From contig VXAY01005967.1 in NCBI GenBank assembly GCA_013399855.1, forward strand, positions 149,293 through 213,292: a stretch of DNA of 64,000 nucleotides, written 5' to 3'. This DNA is from Oxyruncus cristatus (lineage: Eukaryota > Chordata > Aves > Passeriformes > Cotingidae). The notes under the pieces were generated by a model. The model saw only the letters and a program-made list of their open reading frames with translations, made no database searches and was not told the DNA's origin. This document shows, piece after piece, positions 26,116-36,784 of the stretch. How positions within the stretch are numbered: the first letter of the stretch is position 1; every line of letters starts with the position of its first letter. The position numbers were made by a program, and so were the translations under genes.

Positions 26116-26387
26116 GTAGGTGTGTCTTATGCAACATTTGTCAAGGAATGATGTAAATTTGCAGAACCATGAAGCTGATAGAAAAGGTAGTACCTGGAAT
26201 TGCAAGTACTATCAGAGAAGGTACTCTCTGATGATAGAACTCTGATGAATAACAAATCAAAGATACTCTCTTAATAAAAAACAAACAAACAAATAAACAA
26301 ACTTTTATATAGTACAATAGGGACCTAAGCCATAAAAGATCTGTAAAACTAATTGCTGAAGATCAGTTTCTGCTCAGAAGAGAATAG

Positions 26388-26510
26388 AGTGGATAAGGTA
26401 CAAAGGAAGTTTACTAGGATGATCAGGGAAAGGAGAAGAGGAGATTCTGAAAGAGCTTGGATATTGTTCAGCCTAGGAAAATGAAGGCTGACTGTAGGAT
26501 ACCATGACAT
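26388..26510 (+). mobile_element. Old CR1 LINE fragment
   Basis: The order 'actaggatgatcaggga', 'gagcttgg', 'ttgttcagccta' and a degraded 'gagaagagaaggctg' matches the part of CR1 that encodes the end of reverse transcriptase (MKMIRG...[14 protein letters not shown]). Many substitutions and small gaps make it much older than the copy at 13.7 kb. Sequence after 26510 may continue the element but is unrecognisable. Confidence 0.6.
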
Positions 26511-27804
26511 AAAAACATCAGAATTTTAAAACACCAAGCAGAAACAGAGGTGCTGTTATAACTGGGTGTGAACATTGTTAACTGGCCCTGAAAAAGTTTT
26601 GTCCAGAAATAGCAGGATGATTTCTAATATTCACAGATTCTGAAATGCACTTCTGACTAGAAGAGTAGTACCTAAACACCAGCAGATTAATCAGATGATA
26701 GATCATGTCTGTTTGTGATAGCAGCGGCTTGATATTATGAGCCAAATTGTCTGTTCCTGTCTAAAACTGAGATAAGTTATTATAGTTTAAAATTCTTAGT
26801 AAAATATACATATGGATTGGGGCATCATACTCAAGGCATAAAGCAGATGACTCAGATCTGTTAAAATAGCTCACTCAGCCCACCCATCGAAAAGGTTAAA
26901 TTAAGCTTTTTCAATAATGTTAAAACCTAAATAACATTACTGAAGTCTTCAGTTCTCTGAAGAGTTGCAACTGATCCGGCTACACTGTAGTTTTTGGCAA
27001 ATTATTTTGCTGATTGAAAGTTTCCCTTATTTATATATGGATCAATTTTCTTTGGCTTGTTCTTTACAGGGGGACAAAAAGATAGTTGAGAAGGCACAGA
27101 ATGTAACATTGCTTTCATCGTTCTACCAGTGTAACAGTGTAAAACGTTTCTTTTGGAAACTCCAATATGAACTTCAAGTTTTTTCTATGAATTTTTGAAT
27201 TTTCTTTTCCCATATGACAATATCTCACTTTCAAGGTACACTTTTTAATAGAATTAAATACTGTGAAGCTGGAAAAGTTTTGTAGCAGTAGCAGGAGTAG
27301 AAACGTCAAAGATGAAGAAGCAACATCTAAACTGCTGAAGAAGTTACAGCTCTGGTATTTGAAAAGACAATCTATCCTTGCAAAATATGTTTTAAGGTAT
27401 ATTGCTTAATAAGCATGTTCTGTGTCAGCTGCTTACTTGAGTGTTTTATTCTGAAAAAGTAAGGTATGTGAGTAGCTTGGGAAAACATTTTCCAGAGAAT
27501 GAACAAGGCTGAGAGCTAAGTAAATTAATTGTAAATTGATGATGCAAATTAGGGGAATATATTTTTCCCCTGATTACTAAATATGTTTAGCTAAAATCAA
27601 ATTCATTAGTAAAGAATAAACACACATGCTATAATTAAACTGTATTTACCTTTAACGTATGCCTGTTAGCTGAAAACATCCACAACTGCTGGTTATAAAC
27701 TTTCTGATGAAAGTGTCTCCTGCCAAAACCCTGGTGTTCTGTCAAAGATTAAAGCAAGCAACTTGTGGTTTCTTTATTATAGCTGGCTCTGACAGCATGA
27801 ATAA
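26511..27804. other. Unique AT-rich sequence, nothing recognised
   Basis: No gene or repeat family is identified. Open frames are below 80 codons and not protein-like. Confidence 0.5.
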
Positions 27805-28690
27805 ACTGACAGGAAATTTCCATTGAATATATGGTGTTTCAGGATTCTGCTAGATGTGCAGATGTACATACAGGAAGGTTCAGTGGAATTTTTGCTGGAA
27901 CAGGAAATGGTGGAATATGAAGTTCTAAGGAGACAGGGCTTTAGGGATGTCCTGATTCCCTACAAAGTCTGTAGAAGGAGGTAAGAGTCAGGCTACCTAA
28001 GTCAGGCTTGGCACAAAGGAGTATTTTCTTCTTTCCTCCCTCTCCCAGAAAACAAAATGTAAACATGTACCTGTCAGAGCAATTTCTGAACAGGCACTAA
28101 ATGAGCTAACTTTGGAACTGGAAGCAATAAAGCTGCTTCAGACTGAGGTTACGCCTGAGCTAATTGCCCAGGTGCAGCGCCATGCTTGAGAGGCTACACT
28201 GCTCCAAGTAATTGCAAACTTACCTGCCTGGGGATGTCTAACATATTGCTTCATTGTAATATTTAGACATAACTCAAATGAATCATCAAAAAAGCCAGAA
28301 AATATCAAAACTGAAGTTCTTTGAGTTATTTTATATGATCACCTGTGGTATGTGCCTTGCAGTAGCATTCTTAATTGCCCAGCAACTGTGTATTATTTCT
28401 GTGGGATCACTGCCTCATTCACTGAACACACTTGGTGTCAAGTCTAAGCTGCACAGTGAATTGGCATGATATAGAGCATTGTGTATTACACTCTGTAATG
28501 TCTGAACGATGTCTTGTGAAACAGGATGATGTCTACTGCTTCTTGCACTGGAATAGGTATATAGTGTTCAGTAAATGGATTAAGGATCAGCTGCAACGTA
28601 AAGATGACTTTCATGGACATCTGGCTTTCATCCCTTTCTTCGTGAGGGACTTTGTGAATGACTTGCTGGAAGATCCTAAGAAAGTCTCCA
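27805..28690 (+). other. Coding-like segments of unknown origin
   Basis: Three plus-strand segments read as plausible protein. First, 27805-27984 includes ILLDVQMYIQEGSVEFLLEQ and EYEVLRRQGFRDVLIPYKV. Second, 28049-28190, after a strong pyrimidine tract and CAG, includes SEQALNELTLELEAIKLLQ and TPELIAQVQRHA before a stop. Third, about 28500-28707 includes FSKWIKDQLQRKDDFHGHLA and FFVRDFVNDLLEDPKKV. A gtaaga donor-like site at 27981 and a 68-base 'intron' separate the first two, but the frames do not join in phase. I do not recognise the protein. It may be a decayed host or mobile gene, or a coincidence of open AT-rich DNA. Confidence 0.25.
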
Positions 28691-28707
28691 TTTCAATGAC
28701 TTGTTAG

Positions 28708-29167
28708 TAAAATGGGGGGTCATAACACTTCCTGGTTAAACAGGGGTTTTCTTAATTGGTAGTGTATAAAGCTTTATGAAGCAAACTAAAATCTAACAGA
28801 GCATCAAATGAAAATCTAAGAACGATAGTAAAATCTTTATTCATTGCAGGGCTTGGCCAGTATGAAGTAAAGGAGCCACAGTTTTGAACAATCAACATAA
28901 AAAAGTAGCGCTGAATACGTTTTGCTTTCAACAATGAAGGCAAAACCAGTATATGATCACATAAGAACGCAACACAATTATCACACAAATTACTCAGTGC
29001 CATATCGAGACTTTTGAATGCTTTGCTTACAGACCTCTCATGCTCTAATGTAGATTTCCATAGTTTGACTCTTCCATCTGTTAATGTATTTGAAGGTAAA
29101 ACAGTGTCTTTTCAATAACCTATCCTGTATAAGCTGTCTAGAAAAAGAAATGTAACACTGGAAGTGT
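28708..29167. other. Unique sequence, nothing recognised
   Basis: No gene or known repeat identified. Confidence 0.5.
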
Positions 29168-29275
29168 GGATGAGGGCATGGCTTAATGGTGAACATGGTG
29201 GTGATGCCAGGTTGATGGTTGGCCTCAATGATCTCAAAGGTGTTTTCCAACATCAATAATTCTATGATTTTACGA
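29168..29275 (+). mobile_element. CR1 LINE 3'-end scrap
   Basis: The sequence follows the terminal CR1 3' UTR: 'ggttgatggttgg', 'ctcaatgatctcaaaggt', 'ttttccaacat' and a final 'attctatgatttta' that is a decayed octamer tail. Only the last hundred bases or so were ever inserted or remain. Confidence 0.85.
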
Positions 29276-30415
29276 AATGAAAACTAAATAGTTAAGTGAC
29301 TAGACTCCCTTATTGGGGACATATAAGGCAAGTTGTCTTTTCAGGTCTGTCACTATATTTCTAAACGTCTTGGGAAAGGCTTACTTCTTCTTTGAGTCCA
29401 TGTGACTCTTCTCACCTTGTACCTCTTGCGTGTACTTAGACTATCAGTGTGTAGGTAAAGCTGGGTTGTCTATTAGTATAAATTTGAATAGTGTATAGCA
29501 CTCTGAAGGTCCAGTTTCATTTGGCTTATGTAGGCATTAGCAAGTACAAACAAACATGCTAATAAGTTAAATTGGCTAATAAAATCTGTAAGAGAGTATC
29601 AACTGGAAGCATGTAACATTTAAATGAATAAATATATTAATCCAAACAAAGTAGTTTTGCATATACTGAAGTCAATAATCCATCAGAACACAGATTCATA
29701 CTTCTGATGCCAGTAGAAATCATTTCAACTTCCTCCACAAGGTTTTCAGAACCTGAAACTTCTCTCCTAGCTGAAATTGCTAGTTTTCTGATATTTTCCA
29801 GGCATATTTTGCAGTCAGACATTAATCCGAGAGTCACTTTGAAGAATGTGTTGCTTAGTCATTCCAGCATTACCAATGATAGAATAGGAAATGTTTTCTT
29901 ATTCTACAGCAGTAGAGTTGTTTTGTGACTAGTTCCTGGTAGTAAAATTGCTTTCAGATGCCACAGTATATAGTACAGTAGACATTAGACATTGTTTAAG
30001 CATTGATTAGCATCAAGTTTGTGTGTACTATGTTCTGATTACCATATAAACATAATGCCCATTAAAACAAATTAATCCTTTAGACCCAGCCCACTCAAGT
30101 AGCTTCAAAAGAATATATCTGTTCATGTATAACAATATGCTATTACAACTTTATAAGACATAAAAAAATTGCAAGTTAAATTATTGAGTCAAAAGTCAAG
30201 TTTTCTGAGTTTTTTAACCTTTTCTGCCATCTTATCCTGAGATGTTGAAATGTGAATCCCTTTTCTACAGCATGTGAAAGAAAACAAAATATAATTTGTG
30301 TATGGTTCCATGCCCTCTTTCCAGTGTATACAGCTAAACAACTCTACTTTTTGTGAAGACCTTCATGCTGGCTAAATTATCTTCTTAATTTGTGGAAACT
30401 ACATGATACTGTACA
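29276..30415. other. Unique AT-rich sequence, nothing recognised
   Basis: No gene or repeat family identified; two short opposing frames at 29637-29928 are chance-like. Confidence 0.5.
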
Positions 30416-30947
30416 AAAATAGTGTAACCAGCAGGATTTGGGACTAATTCTTTGTCCAGGTTTGAGCCCCTCACTACAAGAAGGACATTGAGGTGATGGA
30501 GCATGTCCAGAGAGAGGCAACAAATCTGGTGAAGGGTCTGGAGCACAAGTCTTACAAGGAGTGGCTGAGGGAGCACGGGCTGTTTAGCCTGGAGAAAAGG
30601 AGACTCAGGACTTTATTACTCTCTCCAACTACCTGAAAGGAGGGTGTAGCAAGGTGAGCGTAAATCTCTTCTTCTAAGTAACAAACAATAGGACAAAAAG
30701 AATTGGCCTCAAGCTGTGCCAGGGGGGATTAGTCTGGATACTGGGAAAAAGTTCTTCACAGAAAGGGGTTGCCAAGCGTTGGAACAAGCTGCTTAAGGAA
30801 GTGATTAATGATCATCCCTGGAAGTATCTTACCAGATGTGTAGATGTGGCACTTAGGGACATGGATTTGCAGTGTTAAGCGAATGGTTGGACTCCATGAA
30901 CTTAAAGGTCTTTTCCAACCTAAGTGGTTTTATGATTCCATAATCTT
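30416..30947 (+). mobile_element. CR1 LINE fragment, decayed
   Basis: From about 30450 the sequence follows CR1: 'tacaagaaggacattgaggt', 'catgtccagagag', 'gtgaagggtctggagcacaag', 'ctgtttagcctggagaaaag', then 'ctcaagctgtgccaggg', 'aagttcttcacagaaa' and a decayed end 'ggtcttttccaacct...gattcc'. An upstream piece (30416-30436, '...agtgtaaccagcagga') matches CR1 some 80 bases further 5', which suggests an internal deletion. Reading frames are broken by many indels. It is older than the 13.7-kb copy and belongs to the same general group. Confidence 0.92.
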
Positions 30948-31650
30948 AATAGGGAAAAACTGCTCTTGGAATCCAAATTAATTTTGTCTTGCCTACATTG
31001 CTTTGCAGCATATAGTGTCTATATACTTAAGTCTCATAAGAAAGCTGAGGGGCATGGTCTTCAGCTTACAGATAGATAATTTGAGTTTGAAACATTTTTC
31101 AAGGCTTTTAGTTAACATAATACTTTTTCCCCTTCTAATTCTAACCCCTAACAACCAGGGTTTGATTTTAATTGTCTTATGACCAGTGATACTTTAATGA
31201 ATTTTGAGTATTTGGGAAAGCTATTCTTATAATTTCACTCAGTTCAGCTTTTTGTAGTTAGCACTTGCAACAAAAAAATGAATTTTCAGATTCAGCAGCT
31301 ACAGGCCACTTCTGAACTCTTGTGCCTCTCGGAGGTTAGATCTAGTAGATTTCATAGCAGCTGCAGCAATGACTGACACTGCTGCATTGCACTGCTGGAT
31401 TCACTTCAGCCATCCTTATAAAATTTCATTTCTCTTTGCTTTGTTATGGAAGAGAAGTTATGGAACACTTTTCTATTTGTGAAAAAGTGGAGGGGTATTA
31501 TTTCAAAGATGGAAAAAATGTCCCCTAGAGTAACAAAGAGACTATTAGAACACCTGGCATACACTGTAGTCGTAAGGATAAAAGGTGCTGGTGGAAGAAA
31601 GTGTATTATTTGGAAAGGAAATATGCAGTATTTACAAGTTGTTCATATTT
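30948..31650. other. Unique sequence between two CR1 fragments
   Basis: No feature is recognised. A short frame at 31446-31655 is not protein-like in any way I can identify. Confidence 0.5.
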
Positions 31651-32103
31651 CATAGCATCATAGAATCGTGGAATGGTTGGGGCTGGAAGGGAAGTCCAAA
31701 GTTCATCTAGTCCAACTCCCCTGCAATGCACAGGGTATATTTTCAACTAGATCAGGTTGCTCAGAGCCCCGTCGAACCTGATGTTGAAGATTTTCAGGGA
31801 TGGAGCATCCACCACCTCTCTGGACAACCTGTTTCAGTGTTCCACCACCCTTATTGTAAAATTCTTCTACCTTATATCTAGTCTAAATCTACCTTCTTTC
31901 AGTTTAAAATGTTACCCCTTGACCAATCGCAACAAGCCCTGCTAAAAAGTCTGTACTCATCTTTCTCATAAGCCTTTGAACTTTGAAAGGCCACAGTGTT
32001 GTCTCCCTAAAGTCTCCTCTTCTCCAGGTTCAACAATCCCAATTCTCTCAGCCTTTCCTCATAGGAGAGGTATTCCACCCCTCTGATGTTTTTGTGGCCC
32101 TAT
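31651..32103 (-). mobile_element. CR1 LINE fragment, minus strand
   Basis: On the plus strand this starts with 'catagcatcatagaatcgtg', the reverse complement of the CR1 octamer tail, followed by 'ctagtccaactcccctgcaa', 'gatcaggttgctcagagccc', 'atggagcatccaccacctct' and 'ctcagcctttcctcatagga'. These are the standard landmarks of the CR1 3' UTR and the end of reverse transcriptase, in reverse. Its 3' UTR is of the common 'cagggaca...gatcaggttgctcagagcc' type, distinct from the copies at 35.1 and 43.1 kb, so another subfamily is represented. Broken by indels, 5'-truncated near 32103. Confidence 0.95.
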
Positions 32104-34349
32104 TTCTCAGAAATGAAATACCTCCTTGGCTTGTGAATTTTGTGTATATGTTTTAAGCTGACAGTCCTGTTTCCTGTACGTCCAGTTCTAAATAGGGTCT
32201 CAAAATAAGATGACCATACAATCCAGTAAGACATTCTCATGATACTTTGGCCCAGGGTATGTGTTCAGGCTGAGAAGATAGTAACATTTGCTATGCCACA
32301 TAAAAGTGGCTGTAAAATGCAAATAAATGGAGTTCTCTCCCCTTAGATCTTTCACACCTTCTTAGCACATGGTAAATATTATATAAAATGATGGAGGGTC
32401 AGACTGTTTCTCTTCTGAGTGCATAAGAGGATGGATGGATTTAATTCCCTTTGGATATCTGACCCTAATAAATTATCCTACCAAGGGTTAGCCACTTACT
32501 CCTCTAGTCTCTCCTCTCAGCTCTGACCCCAATCTTCAATTTCAGAGGATATTTTGTGGCAGGGGAGCAAAAAGCTGCCCATTTCATTGCTGCACAGGGC
32601 TTTAGAGTTAGGCAGTCAGCTCACAGCAACTGCAACCCCCATTTTATGAATTCCCACCAAGTCCTGAACTTTCTCAGTAAAGTTATATGCCACCTTCTCC
32701 TCCTCTTCTCCAATAGCCACACTTCCAAGCCATGTGTTTTAGTGCTCATGCCTAGACCTGGGCATGAATTGTTATCCCTTAATTGACCCTTCTGCACCCC
32801 CAGGCATTCTGTGCCCGCGCTGATCTAGTTAGCACCCCTCAAATAATGAGATCTTCAAATTTTTTTTCCAGGAGTTTTCCCTACTGCATTATTTTGATTA
32901 TAAAATACTGCTGTATCTGTACATATGTATCAGGGTATGTATGTCACAACTTACATACCAATATGTATCAGCATTTCTTCAATCAAGCAAAAACTTGCAC
33001 ATTTTTTCTTCTTTAGCTCCTGCTTCATTACTTGTGATTCATCATTTCCAGTCTTTTGTTCTGATAAATCTTCGACATAGTTTCATTTTTCTGCTATTAT
33101 ACAGTGTCAACTAGCTCACAAAACCAGAAGAATAGTTATTAAAATGTTCACGCTTCACAAATAATATTTTGACTGTTGAGTAGATATAAAAGTCCACTAG
33201 GAAAAATATTCTGACATGATTTGTAACATGCTATCTTTCAAATGGCAAAAAATATCAAAATACAATTGAAATAGCCTGCTCATGGTGCAATCCACTTCCC
33301 ATTTTCCAATGAAGGAAGGAAGCAAACAGTGCATTTTTCTGTGAATCTCAGGGCTTAGATCTACACAATATTTTTATTGAGGCAGACAGTTAAGCAACTT
33401 TTCACAAAAGAAAAACAGACAACAAATATTGTGATTGTTTTGATAGCATTTGACTTAGAATTCATTACTGAAAGTAATTTGATATATATTTAACTTTAAT
33501 ACCTAATTATGAGATGAATTTCCCTATGCATATTTGCAGGATTTGGTCCGTTTTATGTTTAATGAAATGAGAAGGTGAAGGTGGAACCATGAAAAGGCAA
33601 GTCTTCTTGTTAAAATGAAACTATTAGCTTAGTATAGGATGCAGAAAATATACTGAGGAGATGAGAAACCCCTCTTATTAAATGTTTGAGACTTGTGCCT
33701 TGTTTGAAAAGGCACAAGAATGTTTAGCTCTCCCTTTCCTCTAATGTGTTGACCAGATTTTTCTTTAAGCAGGCAAGCTACTTTGTGTAATGTAAGATTA
33801 ACAAAATGTCATCTGAATGAAACATTGATAGACTTGTGCAGGAAATACAGAAAACCTTGCCTTTTCTATATATTCATTCACTGTAATATAAAAAGTGAGA
33901 CATGATAGACCTGTATGTCTAGAATATATATTTATGCATGGACACATATGTCTGAAAATAAAATATACACAGGAATACATTATACAGGTGACTTACTTCT
34001 CCCTGCAAGGTTAAGCTATCTGATTAAATCAAAGTACGTTTTTTCTGTTTCATCCATCACTACCGCTGATAGCAGAAACAGTATGCAACTTGTGAAATAT
34101 TTTTTTCTTGTTTTATGATGTGTAAGACAAAAAGAAAGAGACTAATTTAATCTGTTGGATTGACTTTGCAGAGATGATAGTAACAGAAGTAGTATCTTCA
34201 GCTAAGTAACCTGAACAAACACAACATGGAAATCGAAAAGGGATTTATAAATACAATACTTAAGTCCCACTTCTAACAGTCTCTTTTATAAGGATACTTG
34301 AATAAGACACCTCTTATTCTAGGCAAATTAACTCTAAGTAGACTGGTGC
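32104..34349. other. Unique AT-rich sequence, no gene seen
   Basis: No gene or repeat family is recognised. The interval 32450-32830 is a little GC-richer with two end-to-end short frames that I cannot assign. Confidence 0.5.
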
Positions 34350-34578
34350 TTTTTCTCTTGTTGGGGTTTTTGTGAGTTTTTGTTTGTTTGTTTGTTTGTG
34401 GGTTTTTTGGTTGTTTTTTTTTTGTTTTTTGGTTTTGTTGGTTTGGGGTTTATTGTTTGTTTGTTTTGCTTGGTTTTGGTTTTGGTTTTTGGGTTTTGTT
34501 GTTGTTTTTTATTGGTCTTTTTGGTGTTTTTTTTTTCTGTATTTCCCCCCTCCCCTCCCCCTTCTATTTCTCTTTAAT
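34350..34578. repeat. G/T-rich low-complexity tract followed by C-rich pyrimidines
   Basis: Roughly 34350-34540 contains almost no A or C on the plus strand, built from TTTG, GGTTTT and T runs (a TTTG array at 34380-34398). It then turns into CCCCTCCCC-type pyrimidines (34543-34575). All three plus frames stay open and give Phe/Val/Gly/Leu/Cys low-complexity peptides that should not be annotated as membrane proteins. Confidence 0.92.
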
Positions 34579-35145
34579 TTTAGTTATTAACTTTCTGGAA
34601 GATCTCTTTGATGTACACGCTTATATTATTTAGTGAATTTTTCATTTGGTTACAAGTAAAAATAGAAGAACCAGAACAGTTATAATCTGTTTTGGTCTAT
34701 ACTGAATCTAGACTTTCAAGGCAGTTATTGCTTTGCATTTATTTCTTACAGTGATACATATTTATTTAATGAAACTGTCTTAGCAATAATGCAGGTTCTG
34801 AGGAACAATTTTCTAGTTTAAAAGCTTTTCAAATTGGAAGTGAAATCAGAAGGGTTTGATTTTTTTTAATGACTTTTCCATGCAGAATGGTTTGGCTTCG
34901 ATGTATATAAAATCTAGAGTAAAAGGAAATTTAGGGCATATTATAGCAATAGAAACAACATGTGTTTCTTTGAGACCTCTATCTCACCTCTTCCCCACCC
35001 TAATAAACTCAGGCCAAATTTGAGTCATGAATTAAGAAATGCCGAATGCTTCCCCACTTGGCCACTCAGGCACTTGCAAACTGACATATCTTCTGAAACA
35101 AAAGGTAAAAATACTTTTGATATTCTAACTATGACTATGTAAATA
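34579..35145. other. Unique AT-rich sequence
   Basis: Nothing recognised. Confidence 0.5.
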
Positions 35146-36022
35146 AATCACAGAATCACAGACCTGGTAACGTTGGAAGGCACCAGAGTGGGTACAGTCT
35201 TTCTGCTCAAGCAGGATCATCCTAGGAAGATTACCCAAGGTTGTATACAGACAGTTCTTGAGCATCTCTAGTGAGGGAGACTCCACATCCTCTCTGGGCA
35301 ACCTGTTCCAGGGCACGGTCATCCACACAGTAAAGAAGTTCTTCCTCATATTCAGATGGAACTTCCTGTGCATCAGTTTCTGCACAATGCCTCTTGTCCT
35401 ATTGCTTGGCATCACCAAGAAGAGCCTGACTCCATCCTCTTGAGACTCTCCCTGAAAATACCAGACATTGATCAGGTCCCCTCTCAGTCATCACTACTCG
35501 AGGCTGAACAGGCCCAGCTCTCACAGCCTTTCCTTGTAAGAGAGATGGCCCAGTCCCCTGATCATCTTTGTTGCTCTCTGCTGGAACTGTCCAGGAGCTC
35601 CATGTCTCTCTTGTACTGAGAAGCCCAGAACTGGACACAGCACTCCAGATATACCTCACTAGTGCTGTGTAGAGGGGTAGGATCACCTCCCTTGACCTGC
35701 TGGCCATGCTCTTCCTAATACACCCCAGGATACCATTGATCTGCTTGGCCACAAGTTCACACTGCTGGCTCATGGACAGCCTGTGTCCACCAGGACCCCC
35801 AGACCATTCTCCACAGAGCTGCTTTCCAGCAGGTCAGCCCCCAGCCTGTACTGGTGCCTGAGGTTGTTCTCCCCCAGGTGCAGGACCTTGCATTTGCCTT
35901 TCTTGAATTTCAGACAGTTCTTCTCTGCCCATTTCTCTAACCTGCTGAGGTCTTTCTGAAGGGCTGCATACCACTTTGGTCTGTCAGCCACTCCTCCCAG
36001 CTTTGTGTCAATCCTGCCTAGG
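35146..36022 (-). mobile_element. CR1 LINE fragment, minus strand, ending at an LTR
   Basis: In reverse orientation the sequence contains the CR1 3' region ('aatcacagaatcacag' tail, 'ctccacatcctctctgggca', 'aagaagttcttcctcat') and the C-terminal reverse transcriptase. The minus-strand frames read CLKFKKGKCKVLHLGENN and [12 protein letters not shown] (35770-35991), then [20 protein letters not shown] (35399-35773). Frameshifts break the protein. It matches the copy at 43.1 kb almost base for base over the 3' region, so both belong to one subfamily. It stops abruptly at 36022, where an LTR begins. Confidence 0.95.
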
Positions 36023-36784
36023 TGTGAGAGATTGGATTCGTATCTCAGCGGTTTATTTAATTATTGGGTCAAATCAATGAACTTGTGTTAGGGGAAGGAC
36101 CATGCAATGATTAGGACTGCATGGAAGACACATGGCTGCCTAACGGTAGCGTGGAGCCCACATGGCAGGGCTGCCAGCCAAAAAGCCTGCCTAGTAGCCT
36201 GCTCACACCATAGCCCCTGGAGCCTCTGTTTGGCTGCACCACCCCTCACTCTGGCTAGGAGGGTCATTCAACCAGATGTCCCACCTGGGAGAACTGGCCC
36301 CAGTAGCCAAAACACATAAATACAGGAGCACAGGGGCTACATTTTACCTTTTCTCTTGGGACCTGGCACTGCCATGTGAAGCTCCAGACTTCCATAGGAC
36401 CCTTTGGTGGTAGCTATGTAATTCTCTTATTCTAATCTCTTTGCTCCTTCTTTCTTCTCTTAATCTCTTTTCTTTCTGTACACTTCCCTTAATCTCTTGT
36501 GGGTAACTTAAAACCTATGGGTTGAATTTTACTGAGTCAGTGTGTGTTGGGTACTTTGTGGAGTCTTCTTGTTGGTTGTATGTTGTTCGGTAAACCTTTT
36601 GACAAAATGCTTATTTGTTCCCTAAATCAAACAAAATCTCTTCGGTAAATGGATTGGAGCTTTCTCTTTACGTGACTTCAAGGTATTAAGAACCAAAGGC
36701 TCTGCAAAAGTTTGTCAGGAACTCTTGGAGTCTTAAATATGAAACTAATACTCCCAGTAAAGCTCGAGACTTTGGGACGTTACA
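36023..36784 (+). mobile_element. LTR of an endogenous retrovirus-like element (family A, older copy)
   Basis: This block starts TGTGAGAGATTGGATTCG and ends GTTACA, thus with the TG...CA ends of LTRs. It is homologous along its length to 61868-62703 and, for its second half, to 44970-45490. Shared landmarks are the TATA-like 'cacataaatacaggagca' (36313-36330), 'cttttctcttggg/acctg', 'tggtagctatgta', 'cttgtgggtaacttaaa' and 'ttttgacaaaatgcttattt'. Compared with the 62-kb copy it has lost a CpG-rich stretch of its first third, as expected for an older methylated copy. No retroviral coding region or primer-binding site follows, so it is probably a solo LTR. Flanks ctagg and ggagg match imperfectly as a possible 5-bp target duplication. 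I cannot name the family with certainty. Confidence 0.75.

Larger units (their letters stand above)
18968..26387. other. Unique AT-rich sequence, no gene identified
   Basis: Over 7.4 kb I recognise no mobile element and no known gene. Small items are listed separately: an inverted repeat (20534-20560), a 15-base tandem duplication (21119-21148) and a possible small exon (26075-26115). Tracts at 22900-23420 and 25560-25870 are a little richer in GC but unassigned. A run of AAAC units lies near 26277-26303. Confidence 0.45.

Noticed and set aside
34372..34633. Three overlapping hydrophobic frames
   Set aside because: They translate the G/T-rich low-complexity tract in all three frames.
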